Below are positions 25,162-38,505 of a stretch of 64,000 nucleotides of DNA, piece by piece. Each line of letters begins with the position of its first letter. Position 1 is the stretch's first letter. The notes beneath the pieces are model-generated. The model had not been told where the DNA came from, did no database searches, and saw only the letters and a list, made by a program, of their open reading frames with translations. The DNA is from Hippophae tibetana (taxonomy: Eukaryota > Streptophyta > Magnoliopsida > Rosales > Elaeagnaceae): assembly GCA_037013495.1 (NCBI GenBank), contig CM072810.1:71222449-71286448 (forward strand), in the 5' to 3' direction. Position numbers and translations under genes: made by a program.

Positions 25162-28100
25162 AGATTGATTGAGCGTAGAAATAAAGATTAAGACAAAGAG
25201 ACGAAGATTTAAAAAGGAACTACGAAATTAAATCCACACACGAAATCAACATCAATAAGTCCCTAAAACCCCAACCTTTTGACGCCAAAAAAATGATCAC
25301 TCCCTTTGATTTGTCAAATACAATCATTCCATCAAGAACACTTGGAAGAAAAGTACAAAGCTTGGTAAAAAATATTTTCATTAATTATACTACTTCTTCC
25401 TCCATAAAAATGTTGTTGTTTTCTTATATAAGAAACAAAACCCTACCCGTAATGCAACCTTAGTGAGGATATTTAGTTGTGACATGTGCTTAATTACTTT
25501 GTAAATAATAAAAGCATAAAAATACGTATGATAAATAAGACAAATTAAATTCCACAATTTAGTAGAAACAAAATAGCTAAACCTAAGAGGCTCATAATTA
25601 AATAAAACAGAACTAATTGCTTCCCCAATTAATCTTTTCATTTGATATTTCAAATCTATCCCTTGTGAAGGATCATGAGAATCTTTGTATAATCTATAGA
25701 ATATTTGTTGGATATTGAGACCTTTAGAATTTTTTTAAACACACTCTTGGTTAGCAATTCAATCGCTCTTATGGTGACAATGAAAAAACCGGAAGTAAAA
25801 AAAACGGAATATGTGCGATGAAAATTTTAAACTCTCGGTAGGTGATGTAAACGGTGTAATTTAGTTTCCAAAAAATATATTCTTAGGAATCCATGCTCTG
25901 GTTATAGGAATCTTTACATGCTTCGATTTTATATATTATATTAAAAGTTCAGTCACCCGAGTCAAAAGTAATGGCCGTGTAAAATTGGAATTGTGATTTA
26001 CAAATCTTCTTTTTTTAATATTGTAAACAGTAGAACCCATCTTCTTTTTCCCTACATTTCGGTTTATGAAGAACAAAGATTGATTGAGTGTAGAAATAAA
26101 GATCAAGACTAAGAGATGGAGATTTAAAAAAGAACTACGATATTATATCCACACACGAAAACAACATAAATAAGTCCCTTAAACCTTAACTTTTTGACGC
26201 CAAAAAATAATGATCACTCCCTTTGATGTGTTGAATCCAGGCATTTTATCAAGAACCCTTGGAATAAATGTACAAAGCTTGGTAAAAAACATTTCATTAA
26301 TTATACTAGTTCTTCCTCCATAAAAATGATGTTGTTTTCTTATATAAGAAACAAAACACTACCCGTAATGCAACCTTAGTGGCGATATTTACTTGTGACA
26401 TGTGCTTAATCAATCGGTAAATAATAAAAGCATAAAAGTACGTATGATAAATAAGACAAATTAAATTCCACAATTCAGTAGAAACAAAATCGCAAAATAT
26501 AAGAGCCTCATAATTAAATAAAATAGAACTAATTGCTTCCTCAATTAATCTTTCCCTTTGATATTCCAAATCTATCCCTTGTGAAGGATCATGAGAATCT
26601 TTGTATGATTTTGAAAATAATTGTTGGATATTGAGAACTTTAGAATTTTTTCAAACACATTCTTGGTTAACAACTCAATCGCTCTTATGGTGGCATTGAA
26701 AAAAAAACAAAAGTAAAAAAAAACGGAATATGTGCAACGGAAATTTTAAACTCTCTATAGGTGATGTAAACGGTGTAATTTGGTTTCAAAAAAATATATT
26801 CTTACAAATCCATGCTCTGATTATAGGAATCTTTACATGCTTCAATTTTATATATTATATTAAAAGTTTCGTCACCCGAGTCAAAAGTAATGGCCGTGTA
26901 AAATTGGAATTGTGATTTAACAAATGTTCTTTTTTTAATATTGTAAACAGTCGAACCCATCTTCTTTTTCCCTAAATTTGGTTTTATGAAGAACAAAGAT
27001 TGATTGAGCGTAGAAATAAAGATTAAGACTAAGAGACGAAGATTTAAAAAGGAACTACGAAATTAAATCCACACACGAAATCAACAACAATAAGTCCCTA
27101 AAACCCCAACCTTTTGACGCCAAAAAAATGATCACTCCCTTTGATTTTTCAAATACAATCATTCCATCAAGAACACTTGGAAGAAAAGTACAAAGCTTGG
27201 TAAAAAATATTTTCATTAATTATACTACTTCTTCCTCCATAAAAATGATGTTGTTTTCTTATATAAGAAACAAAACACTACCCGTAATGCAACCTTAGTG
27301 GGGATATTTAGTTGTGACATGTGCTTAATTACTTTGTAAATAATAAAAGCATAAAAATACGTATGATAAATAAGACAAATTAAATTCCACAATTTAGTAG
27401 AAACAAAATAGCTAAACATAAGAGGCTCATAATTAAATAAAACAGAACTAATTGCTTCCCCAATTAATCTTTTCATTTGATATTCCAAATCTATCCCTTG
27501 TGAAGGATCATGAGAATCTTTGTATGATCTATAGAATATTTTTTGGATATTGAGACCTTTAGAATTTTTTTAAACACACTCTTGGTTTGCAACTCAATCG
27601 CTCTTATGGTGACAATGAAAAAACCGAAAGTAAAAAAAACGGAATATGTGCGACGAAAATTTTAAACTCTCAGTAGGTGATGTAAACGGTGTAATTTAGT
27701 TTCCAAAAAATATATTCTTAGGAATCCATGCTCTGATTATAGGAATCTTTACATGCTTCGATTTTATATATTATATTAAAAGTTCAGTCACCCGAGTCAA
27801 AAGTAATGGCCGTGTAAAATTGGAATTGTGATTTAACAAATCTTCTTTTTTTAATATTGTAAACAGTAGAACCCATCTTCTTTTTCCCTACATTTGGGTT
27901 TATGAAGAACAAAGATTGATTGAGCGTAGAAATAAAGATTAAGACTAAGAGACGAAGATTTAAAAAGGAACTACGAAATTAAATCCACACACGAAATCAA
28001 CATCAATAAGTCCCTAAAACCCCAACCTTTTGACGCCAAAAAAAGGATCACTCCCTTTGATTTGTCAAATACAATTATTCCATCAAGAACACTTGGAAGA

Positions 28101-28404
28101 AAAGTACAAAGCTTGGTAAAAAATATTTTCATTAATTATACTACTTCTTCCTCCATAAAAATGTTGTTGTTTTCTTATATAAGAAACAAAACCCTACCCG
28201 TAATGCAACCTTAGTGGGGATATTTAGTTGTGACATGTGCTTAATTAATCCGTAAATAATATAAGCATAAAAATACATATGATAAATAAGACAAATTAAA
28301 TTCCACAATTCAGTAGAAACAAAATCGCAAAATATAAGAGGCTCATAATTAAATAAAATAGAACTAATTGCTTCCCCAATTAATCTTTCCCTTTGATATT
28401 CCAA
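25162..28404. repeat. Mixed monomers between higher-order blocks
   Basis: Anchors at 25653, 26569, 27488 and 28404. The monomers ending at 25653 and 27488 share CAATTTAGTAGAAACAAAAT and AGCTAAAC variants two units apart, a remnant of dimeric order. The 26.2-27.0 kb region matches the 7.85-8.65 kb region in several rare variants 20 monomers away. No gene is seen. Confidence 0.8.
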
Positions 28405-31400
28405 ATCTATCCCTTGTGAAGGATCATGAGAATCTTTGTATGATCTTGAGAATAATTGTTGGATATTGAGAACTTTAGAATTTTTTTAAACACATTCTTG
28501 GTTAGCAACTCAATCGCTCTTATGGTGGCATTGAAAAAACCGGAAGTAAAAAAAATGGAATATGTGCGACGAAAATATTAAACTCTCGGTAGGTGATGTA
28601 AACGGTGTAATTTGGTTTCAAAAAAATATATTCTTAGGAATCCATGCTCTGATTATTGGTATCTTTACATGCTTCGATTTTATATATTATATTAAAAGTT
28701 CCGTCACCCGAGTCAAAAGTAATGGCCGTGTAAAATTGGAATTGTGATTTAACAAATGTTCTTTTTTTAATATTGTAAACAGTAGAACCCATCTTATTTT
28801 TCACTACAATTTGTTTTATGAAGAACAAAGATTGGTTGAGTGTAGAAATAAAGATCAAGACTAAGAGATGGAGATTTAAAAAAGAACTACGATATTATAT
28901 CCACACACGAAAACAACATAAATAAGTCCCTTAAACCCTAACTTTTTGACGCCAAAAAATAATGATCACTCCCTTTGATGTGTTGAATGCAGGCATTCCA
29001 TCAAGAACCCTTGGAAGAAATGTACAAAGCTTGGTAAAAAACATTTCATTAATAATACTAGTTCTTCCTCCATAAAAATGATGTTGTTTTCTTATATAAG
29101 AAACAAAACACTACCCGTAATGCAACCTTACTGGCGATATTTACTAGTGACATGTGCTTAATCAATCCGTAAATAATAAAAGCATAAAAATACGTGTGAT
29201 AAATAAGACAAATTAAATTCCACAATTCAGTAGAAACAAAATCGCAAAATATAAGGGCCTCATAATTAAATAAAATAGAACTAATTGCTTCCCCAATTAA
29301 TCTTTCCCTTTGATATTCCAAATCTATCCCTTGTGAAGGATCATGAGAATCTTTGTATGATCTTGAGAATAATTGTTGGATATTGAGAACTTTAGAATTT
29401 TTTCAAACACATTCTTGGTTAACAACTCAATCGCTCTTATGGTGGCATTGAAAAAAAAACAAAAGTAAAAAAAAACGGAATATGTGCGACGAAAATTTTA
29501 AACTCTGTGTAGGTGATGTAAACGGTGTAATTTTGTTTCAAAAAAATATATTCTTACGAATCCATGCTCTGATTATAGGAATCTTTACATGCTTCGATTT
29601 TATATATTATATTAAAAGTTTCGTCACCCGAGTCAAAAGTAATGGCCGTGTAAAATTGGAATTGTGATTTAACAAATGTTCTTTTTTTAATATTGTAAAC
29701 AGTCGAACACATCTTCTTTTTCCCTACATTTGGTTTTATGAAGAACAAAGATTGATTGAGCGTAGAAATAAAGATTAAGACTAAGAGACGAAGATTTAAA
29801 AAGGAACTACGAAATTAAATCCACACACGAAATCAACATCAATAAGTCCCTAAAACCCCAACCTTTTGACGCCAAAAAAATGATCACTCCCTTTGATTTG
29901 TCAAATACAATCATTCCATCAAGAACACTTGGAAGAAAAGTACAAAGCTTGGTAAAAAATATTTTCATTAATTATACTACTTCTTCCTCCATAAAAATGA
30001 TGTTGTTTTGTTATATAAGAAACAAAACACTACCCATAATGCAACCTTAGTGGCCATATTTACTTGTGACATGTGCTTAATCAATCCGTAAATAATAAAA
30101 TCATAAAAATACGTATGATAAATAATACAAATTAAATTCCACAATTCAGTAGAAACAAAATCGCAAAACATAAGAGGCTCATAATTAAATAAAATAGAAC
30201 TAATTGCTTCCCCAATTAATCTTTCCCTTTGACATTCCAAATCTATCCCTTGTGAAGGATCATGAGAATCTTTGTATGATCTTGAGAATAATTGTTGGAT
30301 ATTGAGAACTTTAGAATTTTTTCAAACACATTCTTGGTTAACAACTCAATCGCTCTTATGGTGGCATTGAAAAAAAAACAAAAGTAAAAAAAAAACGGAA
30401 TTTTTGCGACGAAAATTTTAAACTCTCTGTAGGTGATGTAAACGGTGTAATTTGGTTTCAAAAAAATATATTTTTACGAATCCATGATCTGATTATAGGA
30501 ATATTTACATGCTTCGATTTTATATATTATATTAAAAGTTTCTTCACCCGAGTCAAAAGTAATAGCCGTGTAAAATTGGAATTGTGATTTAACAAATGTT
30601 CTTTATTTAATATTGTAAACAGTAGAACCGATCTTCTTTTTCCCTACATTTGGTTTTATGAAGAACAAAGATTGATTGAGCGTAGAAATAAAGATCAAGA
30701 CTAAGAGATGGAGATTTAAAAAAGAACTACGAAATTATATCCACACACGAAAACAACATAAATAAGTCCCTAAAACCCCAACCTTTTGAGGCCAAAAAAA
30801 TGATCACTTCCTTTGATGTGTCAAATAAAATCATTCCATCAAGAACACTTGGAAGAAAAGTACAAAGCTTGGTAAAAAATATTTTCATTAATTATACTAC
30901 TTCTTCCTCCATAAAAATGTTGTTGTTTTCTTATATAAGAAACAAAACCCTACCAGTAATGCAACCTTAGTGGGGATATTTAGTTGTGACATGTTCTTAA
31001 TTACTTTGTAAATAATAAAAGCATAAAAATACGTATGATAAATAAGACAAATTAAATTCCACAATTCAGTAGAAACAAAATCGCAAAACATAAGACGCTC
31101 ATAATTAAATAAAACAGAACTAATTGCTTCCCAAATTAATCTTTTCATTTGATATTTCAAATCTATCCCTTGTGAAGGATCGTGAGAATCTTTGTATGAT
31201 CTATAGAATATTTGTTGGATATTGAGACCTTTAGAATTTTTTTAAACACACTCTTGGTTAGCAACTCAATCGCTCTTATGGTGACAATGAAAAAACCGGA
31301 AGTAAAAAAAACGGATTATGTGCGACGAAAATTTTAAACTGTCGGTAGGTGATGTAAACGGTGTAATTTAGTTTCAAAAAAATATATTCTTAGGAATCCA

Positions 31401-32997
31401 TGCTCTGATTATAGGAATCTTTACATGCTTCGATTTTATATATTATATTAAAAGTTCAGTCACCCGAGTCAAAAGTAATGGCCGTGTAAAATTGGAATTG
31501 TGATTTAACAAATGTTCTTTTTTTAATATTGTAAACAGTCGAACGCATCTTCTTTTTCCCTACATTTGGTTTTATGAAGAACAAAGATTGATTGAGCGTA
31601 GAAATAAAGATTAAGACTAAGAGATGGAGATTTAAAAAAGAACTACGAAATTAAATCCACACACGAAATCAACATCAATAAGTCCCTAAAACCCCAACCT
31701 TTTGACGCCAAAAAAATGATCACTCCCTTTGATTTGTCAAATACAATCATTCCATCAAGAACACTTGGAAGAAAAGTACAAAGCTTGGTAAAAAATATTT
31801 TCATTAATTATACTACTTCTTCCTCCATAAAAATGATGTTGTTTTCTTATATAAGAAACAAAACACTACCCGTAATGCAACCTTAGTGGCCATATTTACT
31901 TGTGACATGTGCTTAATCAATCCGTAAATAATAAAAGCATAAAAATACATATGATAAATAAGCCAAATTAAATTCCACAATTCCGTAGAAACAAAATCGC
32001 AAAACATAAGAGGCTCATAATTAAATAAAATAGAACTAATTGCTTCCCCAATTAATCTTACCCTTTGATATTCCAAATCTATCCCTTGTGAAGGATCATG
32101 AGAATCTTTGTATGATCTTGAGAATAATTGTTGGATATTGAGAACTTTAGAATTTTTTCAAACACATTCTTGGTTAACAACTCAATCGCTCTTATGGTGG
32201 CATTGAAAAAAAAACAAAAGTAAAAAAAAAAACGGAATTTTTGCGACGAAAATTTTAAACTCTCTGTAGGTGATGTAAACGGTGTAATTTGGTTTCAAAA
32301 AAATATATTCTTACGAATCCATGCTCTGATTATAGGAATCTTTACATGCTTCGATTTTATATATTATATTAAAAGTTTCTTCACCCGAGTCAAAAGTAAT
32401 AGCCGTGTAAAATTGGAATTGTGATTTAACAAATGTTCTTTTTTTAATATTGTAAACAGTAGAACCGATCTTCTTTTTCCCTACATTTGGTTTTATGAAG
32501 AACAAAGATTGATTCAGCGTAGAAATAAAGATCAAGACTAAGAGATGGAGATTTAAAAAAGAACTACGAAATTATATCCACACACGAAAACAACATAAAT
32601 AAGTCCCAAAAACCTCAACCTTTTGAGGCCAAAAAAATGATCACTCCCTTTGATGTGTCAAATACAATCATTCCATCAAGAACACTTGGAAGAAAAGTAC
32701 AAAGCTTGGTAAAAAATATTTTCATTAATTATACTACTTCTTCCTCCATAAAAATGTTGTTGTTTTCTTATATAAGAAACAAAACCCTACCAGTAATGCA
32801 ACCTTAGTGGGGATATTTAGTTGTGACATGTGCTTAATTACTTTGTAAATAATAAAAGCATAAAAATACGTATGATAAATAAGACAAATTAAATTCCACA
32901 ATTCAGTAGAAAGAAAATCGCAAAACATAAGACGCTCATAATTAAATAAAACAGAACTAATTGCTTCCCCAATTAATCTTTCCCTTTGATATTCCAA
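28405..32997. repeat. Five-monomer higher-order block, copy 1 (4,593 bp)
   Basis: Monomers anchored at 29321, 30240, 31160, 32076 and 32997. Rare variants recur 4,592-4,593 bp downstream: TTTTTCACTACAATTTG (28798/33390), TTACTGGCGATATTTACTAG (29128/33721), CTCTGTGTAGG (29504/34096), CCCATAATGC with GTGGCCATATTT (30033/34625), CGGAATTTTTGCGACG (30396/34989) and GGAATATTTACATG (30499/35091). Confidence 0.85.
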
Positions 32998-35900
32998 ATC
33001 TAACCCTTGTGGAGAATCATGAGAATCTTTGTATGATCTTGAGAATAATTGTTGGATATTGAGAACTTTAGAATTTTTTTAAACACATTCTTGGTTAGCA
33101 ACTCAATCGCTCATATGGTGGCATTGAAAAAACCGGAAGTAAAAAAAAAGGAATATCTGCGACGAAAATTTTAAACTCCCGGTAGGTGATGTAAACGGTG
33201 TAATTTGGTTTCAAAAAAATATATTCTTAGGAATCCATGCTCTGATTATTGGTATCTTTACATGCTTCAATTTTATATATTATATTAAAAGTTCCGTCAC
33301 CCGAGTCAAAAGTAATGGCCGTGTAAAATTGGAATTGTGATTTAACAAATGTTCTTTTTTTAATATTGTAAACAGTAGAACCCATCTTATTTTTCACTAC
33401 AATTTGTTTTATGAAGAACAAAGATTGGTTGAGTGTAGAAATAAAGATCAAGACTAAGATATGGAGATTTAAAAAAGAACTACGAAATTATATCCACACA
33501 CGAAAACAACATAAATAAGTCCCTTAAACCCTAACTTTTTGACGCCAAAAAATAATGATCACTCCCTTTGATGTGTTGAATCCAGGCATTCCATCAAGAA
33601 CCCTTGGAAGAAATGTACAAAGCTTGGTAAAAAACATTTCATTAATTATACTAGTTCTTCCTCCATAAAAATGATGTTGTTTTCTTATATAAGAAACAAA
33701 ACACTACCCGTAATGCAACCTTACTGGCGATATTTACTAGTGACATGTGCTTAATCAATCCGTAAATAATAAAAGCATAAAAATACGTATGATAAATAAG
33801 ACAAATTAAATTCCACAATTCAGTAGAAACAAAATCGCAAAATATAAGGGCCTCATAATTAAATAAAATAGAACTAATTGCTTCCCCAATTAATCTTTCC
33901 CTTTGATATTCCAAATCTATCCCTTGTGAAGGATCATGAGAATCTTTGTATCATCTTGAGAATAATTGTTGGATATTGAGAACTTTAGAATTTTTTCAAA
34001 CACATTCTTGGTTAACAACTCAATCGCTCTTATGGTGGCATTGAAAAAAAAACAAAAGTAAAAAAAAACGGAATATGTGCGACGAAAATTTTAAACTCTG
34101 TGTAGGTGATGTAAACGGTGTAATTTGGTTTCAAAAAAATATATTCTTATGAATCCATGCTCTGATTATAGGAATCTTTACATGCTTCGATTTTATATAT
34201 TATATTAAAAGTTTCGTCACCCGAGTCAAAAGTAATGGCCGTGTAAAATTGGAATTGTGATTTAACAAATGTTCTTTTTTTAATATTGTAAACAGTCGAA
34301 CACATCTTCTTTTTCCCTAAATTTGTTTTATGAAGAACAAAGATTGATTGAGCGTAGAAATAAAGATTAAGACTAAGAGACGAAGATTTTAAAAGGAACT
34401 ACGAAATTAAATCCACACACGAAATCAACATCAATAAGTCCCTAAAACCCCAACCTTTTGACGCCAAAAAAATGATCACTCCCTTTGATTTGTCAAATAC
34501 AATCATTCCATCAAGAACACTTGGAAGAAAAGTACAAAGCTTGGTAAAAAATATTTTCATTAATTATACTACTTCTTCCTCCATAAAAATGATGTTGTTT
34601 TCTTATATAAGAAACAAAACACTACCCATAATGCAACCTTAGTGGCCATATTTACTTGTGACATGTGCTTAATCAATCCGTAAATAATAAAAGCATAAAA
34701 ATACGTATGATAAATAATACAAATTAAATTCCACAATTCAGTAGAAACAAAATCGCAAAACATAAGAGGCTCATAATTAAATAAAATAGAACTAATTGCT
34801 TCCCCAATTAATCTTTCCCTTTGATATTCCAAATCTATCCCTTGTGAAGGATCATGAGAATCTTTGTATGATCTTGAGAATAATTGTTGGATATTGAGAA
34901 CTTTAGAATTTTTTCAAACACATTCTTGGTTAAGAACTCAATCGCTCTTATGGTGGCATTGAAAAAAAAACAAAAGTAAAAAAAAAAACGGAATTTTTGC
35001 GACGAAAATTTAAAACTCTCTGTAGGTGATGTAAACGGTGTAATTTGGTTTCAAAAAAATATATTCTTACGAATCCATGCTCTGATTATAGGAATATTTA
35101 CATGCTTCGATTTTATATATTATATTAAAAGTTTCTTCACCCGAGTCAAATGTAATAGCCGTGTAAAATTGGAATTGTGATTTAACAAATGTTCTTTTTT
35201 TAATATTGTAAACAGTAGAACCGATCTTCTTTTTCCCTACATTTGGTTTTATGAAGAACAAAGATTGATTGAGCGTAGAAATAAAGATCAAGACTAAGAG
35301 ATGGAGATTTAAAAAAAACTACGAAATTATATCCACACACGAAAACAACATAAATAAGTCCCTAAAACCCCAACCTTTTGAGGCCAAAAAAATGATCACT
35401 CCCTTTGATGTGTCAAGTACAATCATTCCATCAAGAACACTTGGAAGAAAAGTACAAAGCTTGGTAAAAAATATTTTCATTAATTATACTACTTCTTCCT
35501 CCATAAAAATGTTGTTGTCTTCTTATATAAGAAACAAAACCCTACCAGTAATGCAACCTTAGTGGGGATATTTAGTTGTGACATGTGCTTAATTACTTTG
35601 TAAATAATAAAAGCATAAAAATACGTATGATAAATAAGACAAATTAAATTCCACAATTCAGTAGAAACAAAATCGCAAAACATAAGACGCTCATAATTAA
35701 ATAAAACAGAACTAATTGCTTCCCAAATTAATCTTTTCATTTGATATTTCAAATCTATCCCTTGTGAAGGATCGTGAGAATCTTTGTATGATCTATAGAA
35801 TATTTGTTGGATATTGAGACCTTTAGAATTTTTTTAAACACACTCTTGGTTAGCAACTCAATCGCTCTTATGGTGACAATGAAAAAACCGGAAGTAAAAA

Positions 35901-38505
35901 AAACGGATTATGTGCGACGAAAATTTTAAACTCTCGGTAGATGATGTAAACGGTGTAATTTAGTTTCAAAAAAATATATTCTTAGAAATCCATGCTCTGA
36001 TTATAGGAATCTTTACATGCTTCGATTTTATATATTATATTAAAAGTTCAGTCACCCGAGTCAAAAGTAATGGCCGTGTAAAATTGGAATTGTGATTTAA
36101 CAAATGTTCTTTATTTAATATTGTAAACAGTAGAACCCATCTTCTTTTTCCTTACATTTGGTTTTATGAAGAACAAAGATTGATTGAGCGTAGAAATAAA
36201 GATCAAGACTAAGAGATGGAGATTTAAAAAAGAACTACGAAATTATATCCACACACGAAAACAACATAAATAAGTCCCTAAAACCCCAACCTTTTGAGGC
36301 CAAAAAAATGATCACTTCCTTTGATGTGTCAAATAAAATCATTCCATCAAGAACACTTGGAAGAAAAGTACAAAGCTTGGTAAAAAATATTTTCATTAAT
36401 TATACTACTTCTTCCTCCATAAAAATGTTGTTGTTTTCTTATATAAGAAACAAAACCCTACCAGTAATGCAACCTTAGTGGGGATATTTAGTTGTGACAT
36501 GTGCTTAATTACTTTGTAAATAATAAAAGCATAAAAATACGTATGATAAATAAGACAAATTAAATTCCACAATTCAGTAGAAACAAAATCGCAAAACATA
36601 AGACGCTCATAATTAAATAAAACAGAACTAATTGCTTCCCAAATTAATCTTTTCATTTGATATTTCAAATCTATCCCTTGTGAAGGATCGTGAGAATCTT
36701 TGTATGATCTATAGAATATTTGTTGGATATTGAGACCTTTAGAATTTTTTTAAACACACTCTTGGTTAGCAACTCAATCGCTCTTATGGTGACAATGAAA
36801 AAACCGGAAGTAAAAAAAACGGATTATGTGCGACGAAAATTTTAAACTCTCGGTAGGTGATGTAAACGGTGTAATTTAGTTTCAAAAAAATATATTCTTA
36901 GGAATCCATGCTCTGATTATAGGAATCTTTACATGTTTCGATTTTATATATTATATTAAAAGTTCAGTCACCCGAGTCAAAAGTAATGGCCGTGTAAAAT
37001 TGGAATTGTGATTTAACAAATGTTCTTTTTTTAATATTGTAAACAGTAGAACCCATCTTCTTTTTCCCTACATTTGGTTTTATGAAGAACAAAGATTGAT
37101 TGAGCGTAGAAATAAAGATTAAGACTAAGAAACGAAGATTTAAAAAGGAACTACGAAATTAAATCCACACTAGAAATCAACATCAATAAGTCCCTAAAAC
37201 CCCAACCTTTTGACGCCAAAAAAATGATCACTCCCTTTGATTTGTCAAATACAATCATTCCATCAAGAACACTTGGAAGAAAAGTACAAAGCTTGGTAAA
37301 AAATATTTTCATTAATTATACTACTTCTTCCTCCATAAAAATGATGTTGTTTTCTTATATAAGAAACAAAACACTACCCGTAATGCAACCTTAGTGGCCA
37401 TATTTACTTGTGACATGTGCTTAATCAATCCGTAAATAATAAAAGCATAAAAATACATATGATAAATAAGACAAATTAAATTCCACAATTCCGTAGAAAC
37501 AAAATCGCAAAACATAAGAGGCTCATAATTAAATAAAATAGAACTAATTGCTTCCCCAATTAATCTTACCCTTTGATATTCCAAATCTATCCCTTGTGAA
37601 GGATCATGAGAATCTTGGTATGATCTTGAGAATAATTGTTGGATATTGAGAACTTTAGAATTTTTTCAAACACATTCTTGGTTAACAACTCAATCGCTCT
37701 TATGGTGGCATTGAAAAAAAAACAAAAGTAAAAAAAAAAACGGAATTTTTGCGACGAAAATTTTAAACTCTCTGTAGGTGATGTAAACGGTGTAATTTGG
37801 TTTCAAAAAAATATATTCTTACATATCCATGCTCTGATTATAGGAATCTTTACATGCTTCGATTTTATATATTATATTAAAAGTTTCTTCACCCGAGTCA
37901 AAAGTAATAGCCGTGTAAAATTGGAATTGTGATTTAACAAATGTTCTTTTTTTAATATTGTAAACAGTAGAACCGATCTTCTTTTTCCCTACATTTGGTT
38001 TTATGAAGAACAAAGATTGATTGAGCGTAGAAATAAAGAGCAAGACTAAGAGATGGAGATTTAAAAAAGAACTACGAAATTATATCCACACACGAAAACA
38101 ACATAAATAAGTCCCTAAAACCCCAACCTTTTAAGGCCAAAAAAATGATCACTCCCTTTGATGTGTCAAATACAATCATTCCATCAAGAACACTTGGAAG
38201 AAAAGTAAAAAGCTTGGTAAAAAATATTTTCATTAATTATACTACTTCTTCCTCCATAAAAATGTTGTTGTTTTCTTATATAAGAAACAAAACCCTACCA
38301 GTAATGCAACCTTAGTGGGGATATTTAGTTGTGTCATTTGCTTAATTACTTTGTAAATAATAAAAGCATAAAAATACGTATGATAAATAAGACAAATTAA
38401 ATTCCACAATTCAGTAGAAACAAAATCGCAAAACATAAGACGCTCATAATTAAATAAAACAGAACTAATTGCTTCCCAAATTAATCTTTTCATTTGATAT
38501 TTCAA
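32998..38505. repeat. Related six-monomer block, copy 2 (5,508 bp)
   Basis: Matches copy 1 monomer for monomer, with one extra monomer. The unit ending at 36668 duplicates its left neighbour ending at 35752. After it the offset to copy 1 rises from 4,592 to 5,508 bp: CAATTCCGTAGAAAC at 31979/37487, AATCTTACCCTTTG at 32055/37563. This is the expected footprint of an unequal exchange within the block. The last monomer differs in its terminal haplotype from its partner ending at 32997. Confidence 0.82.
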
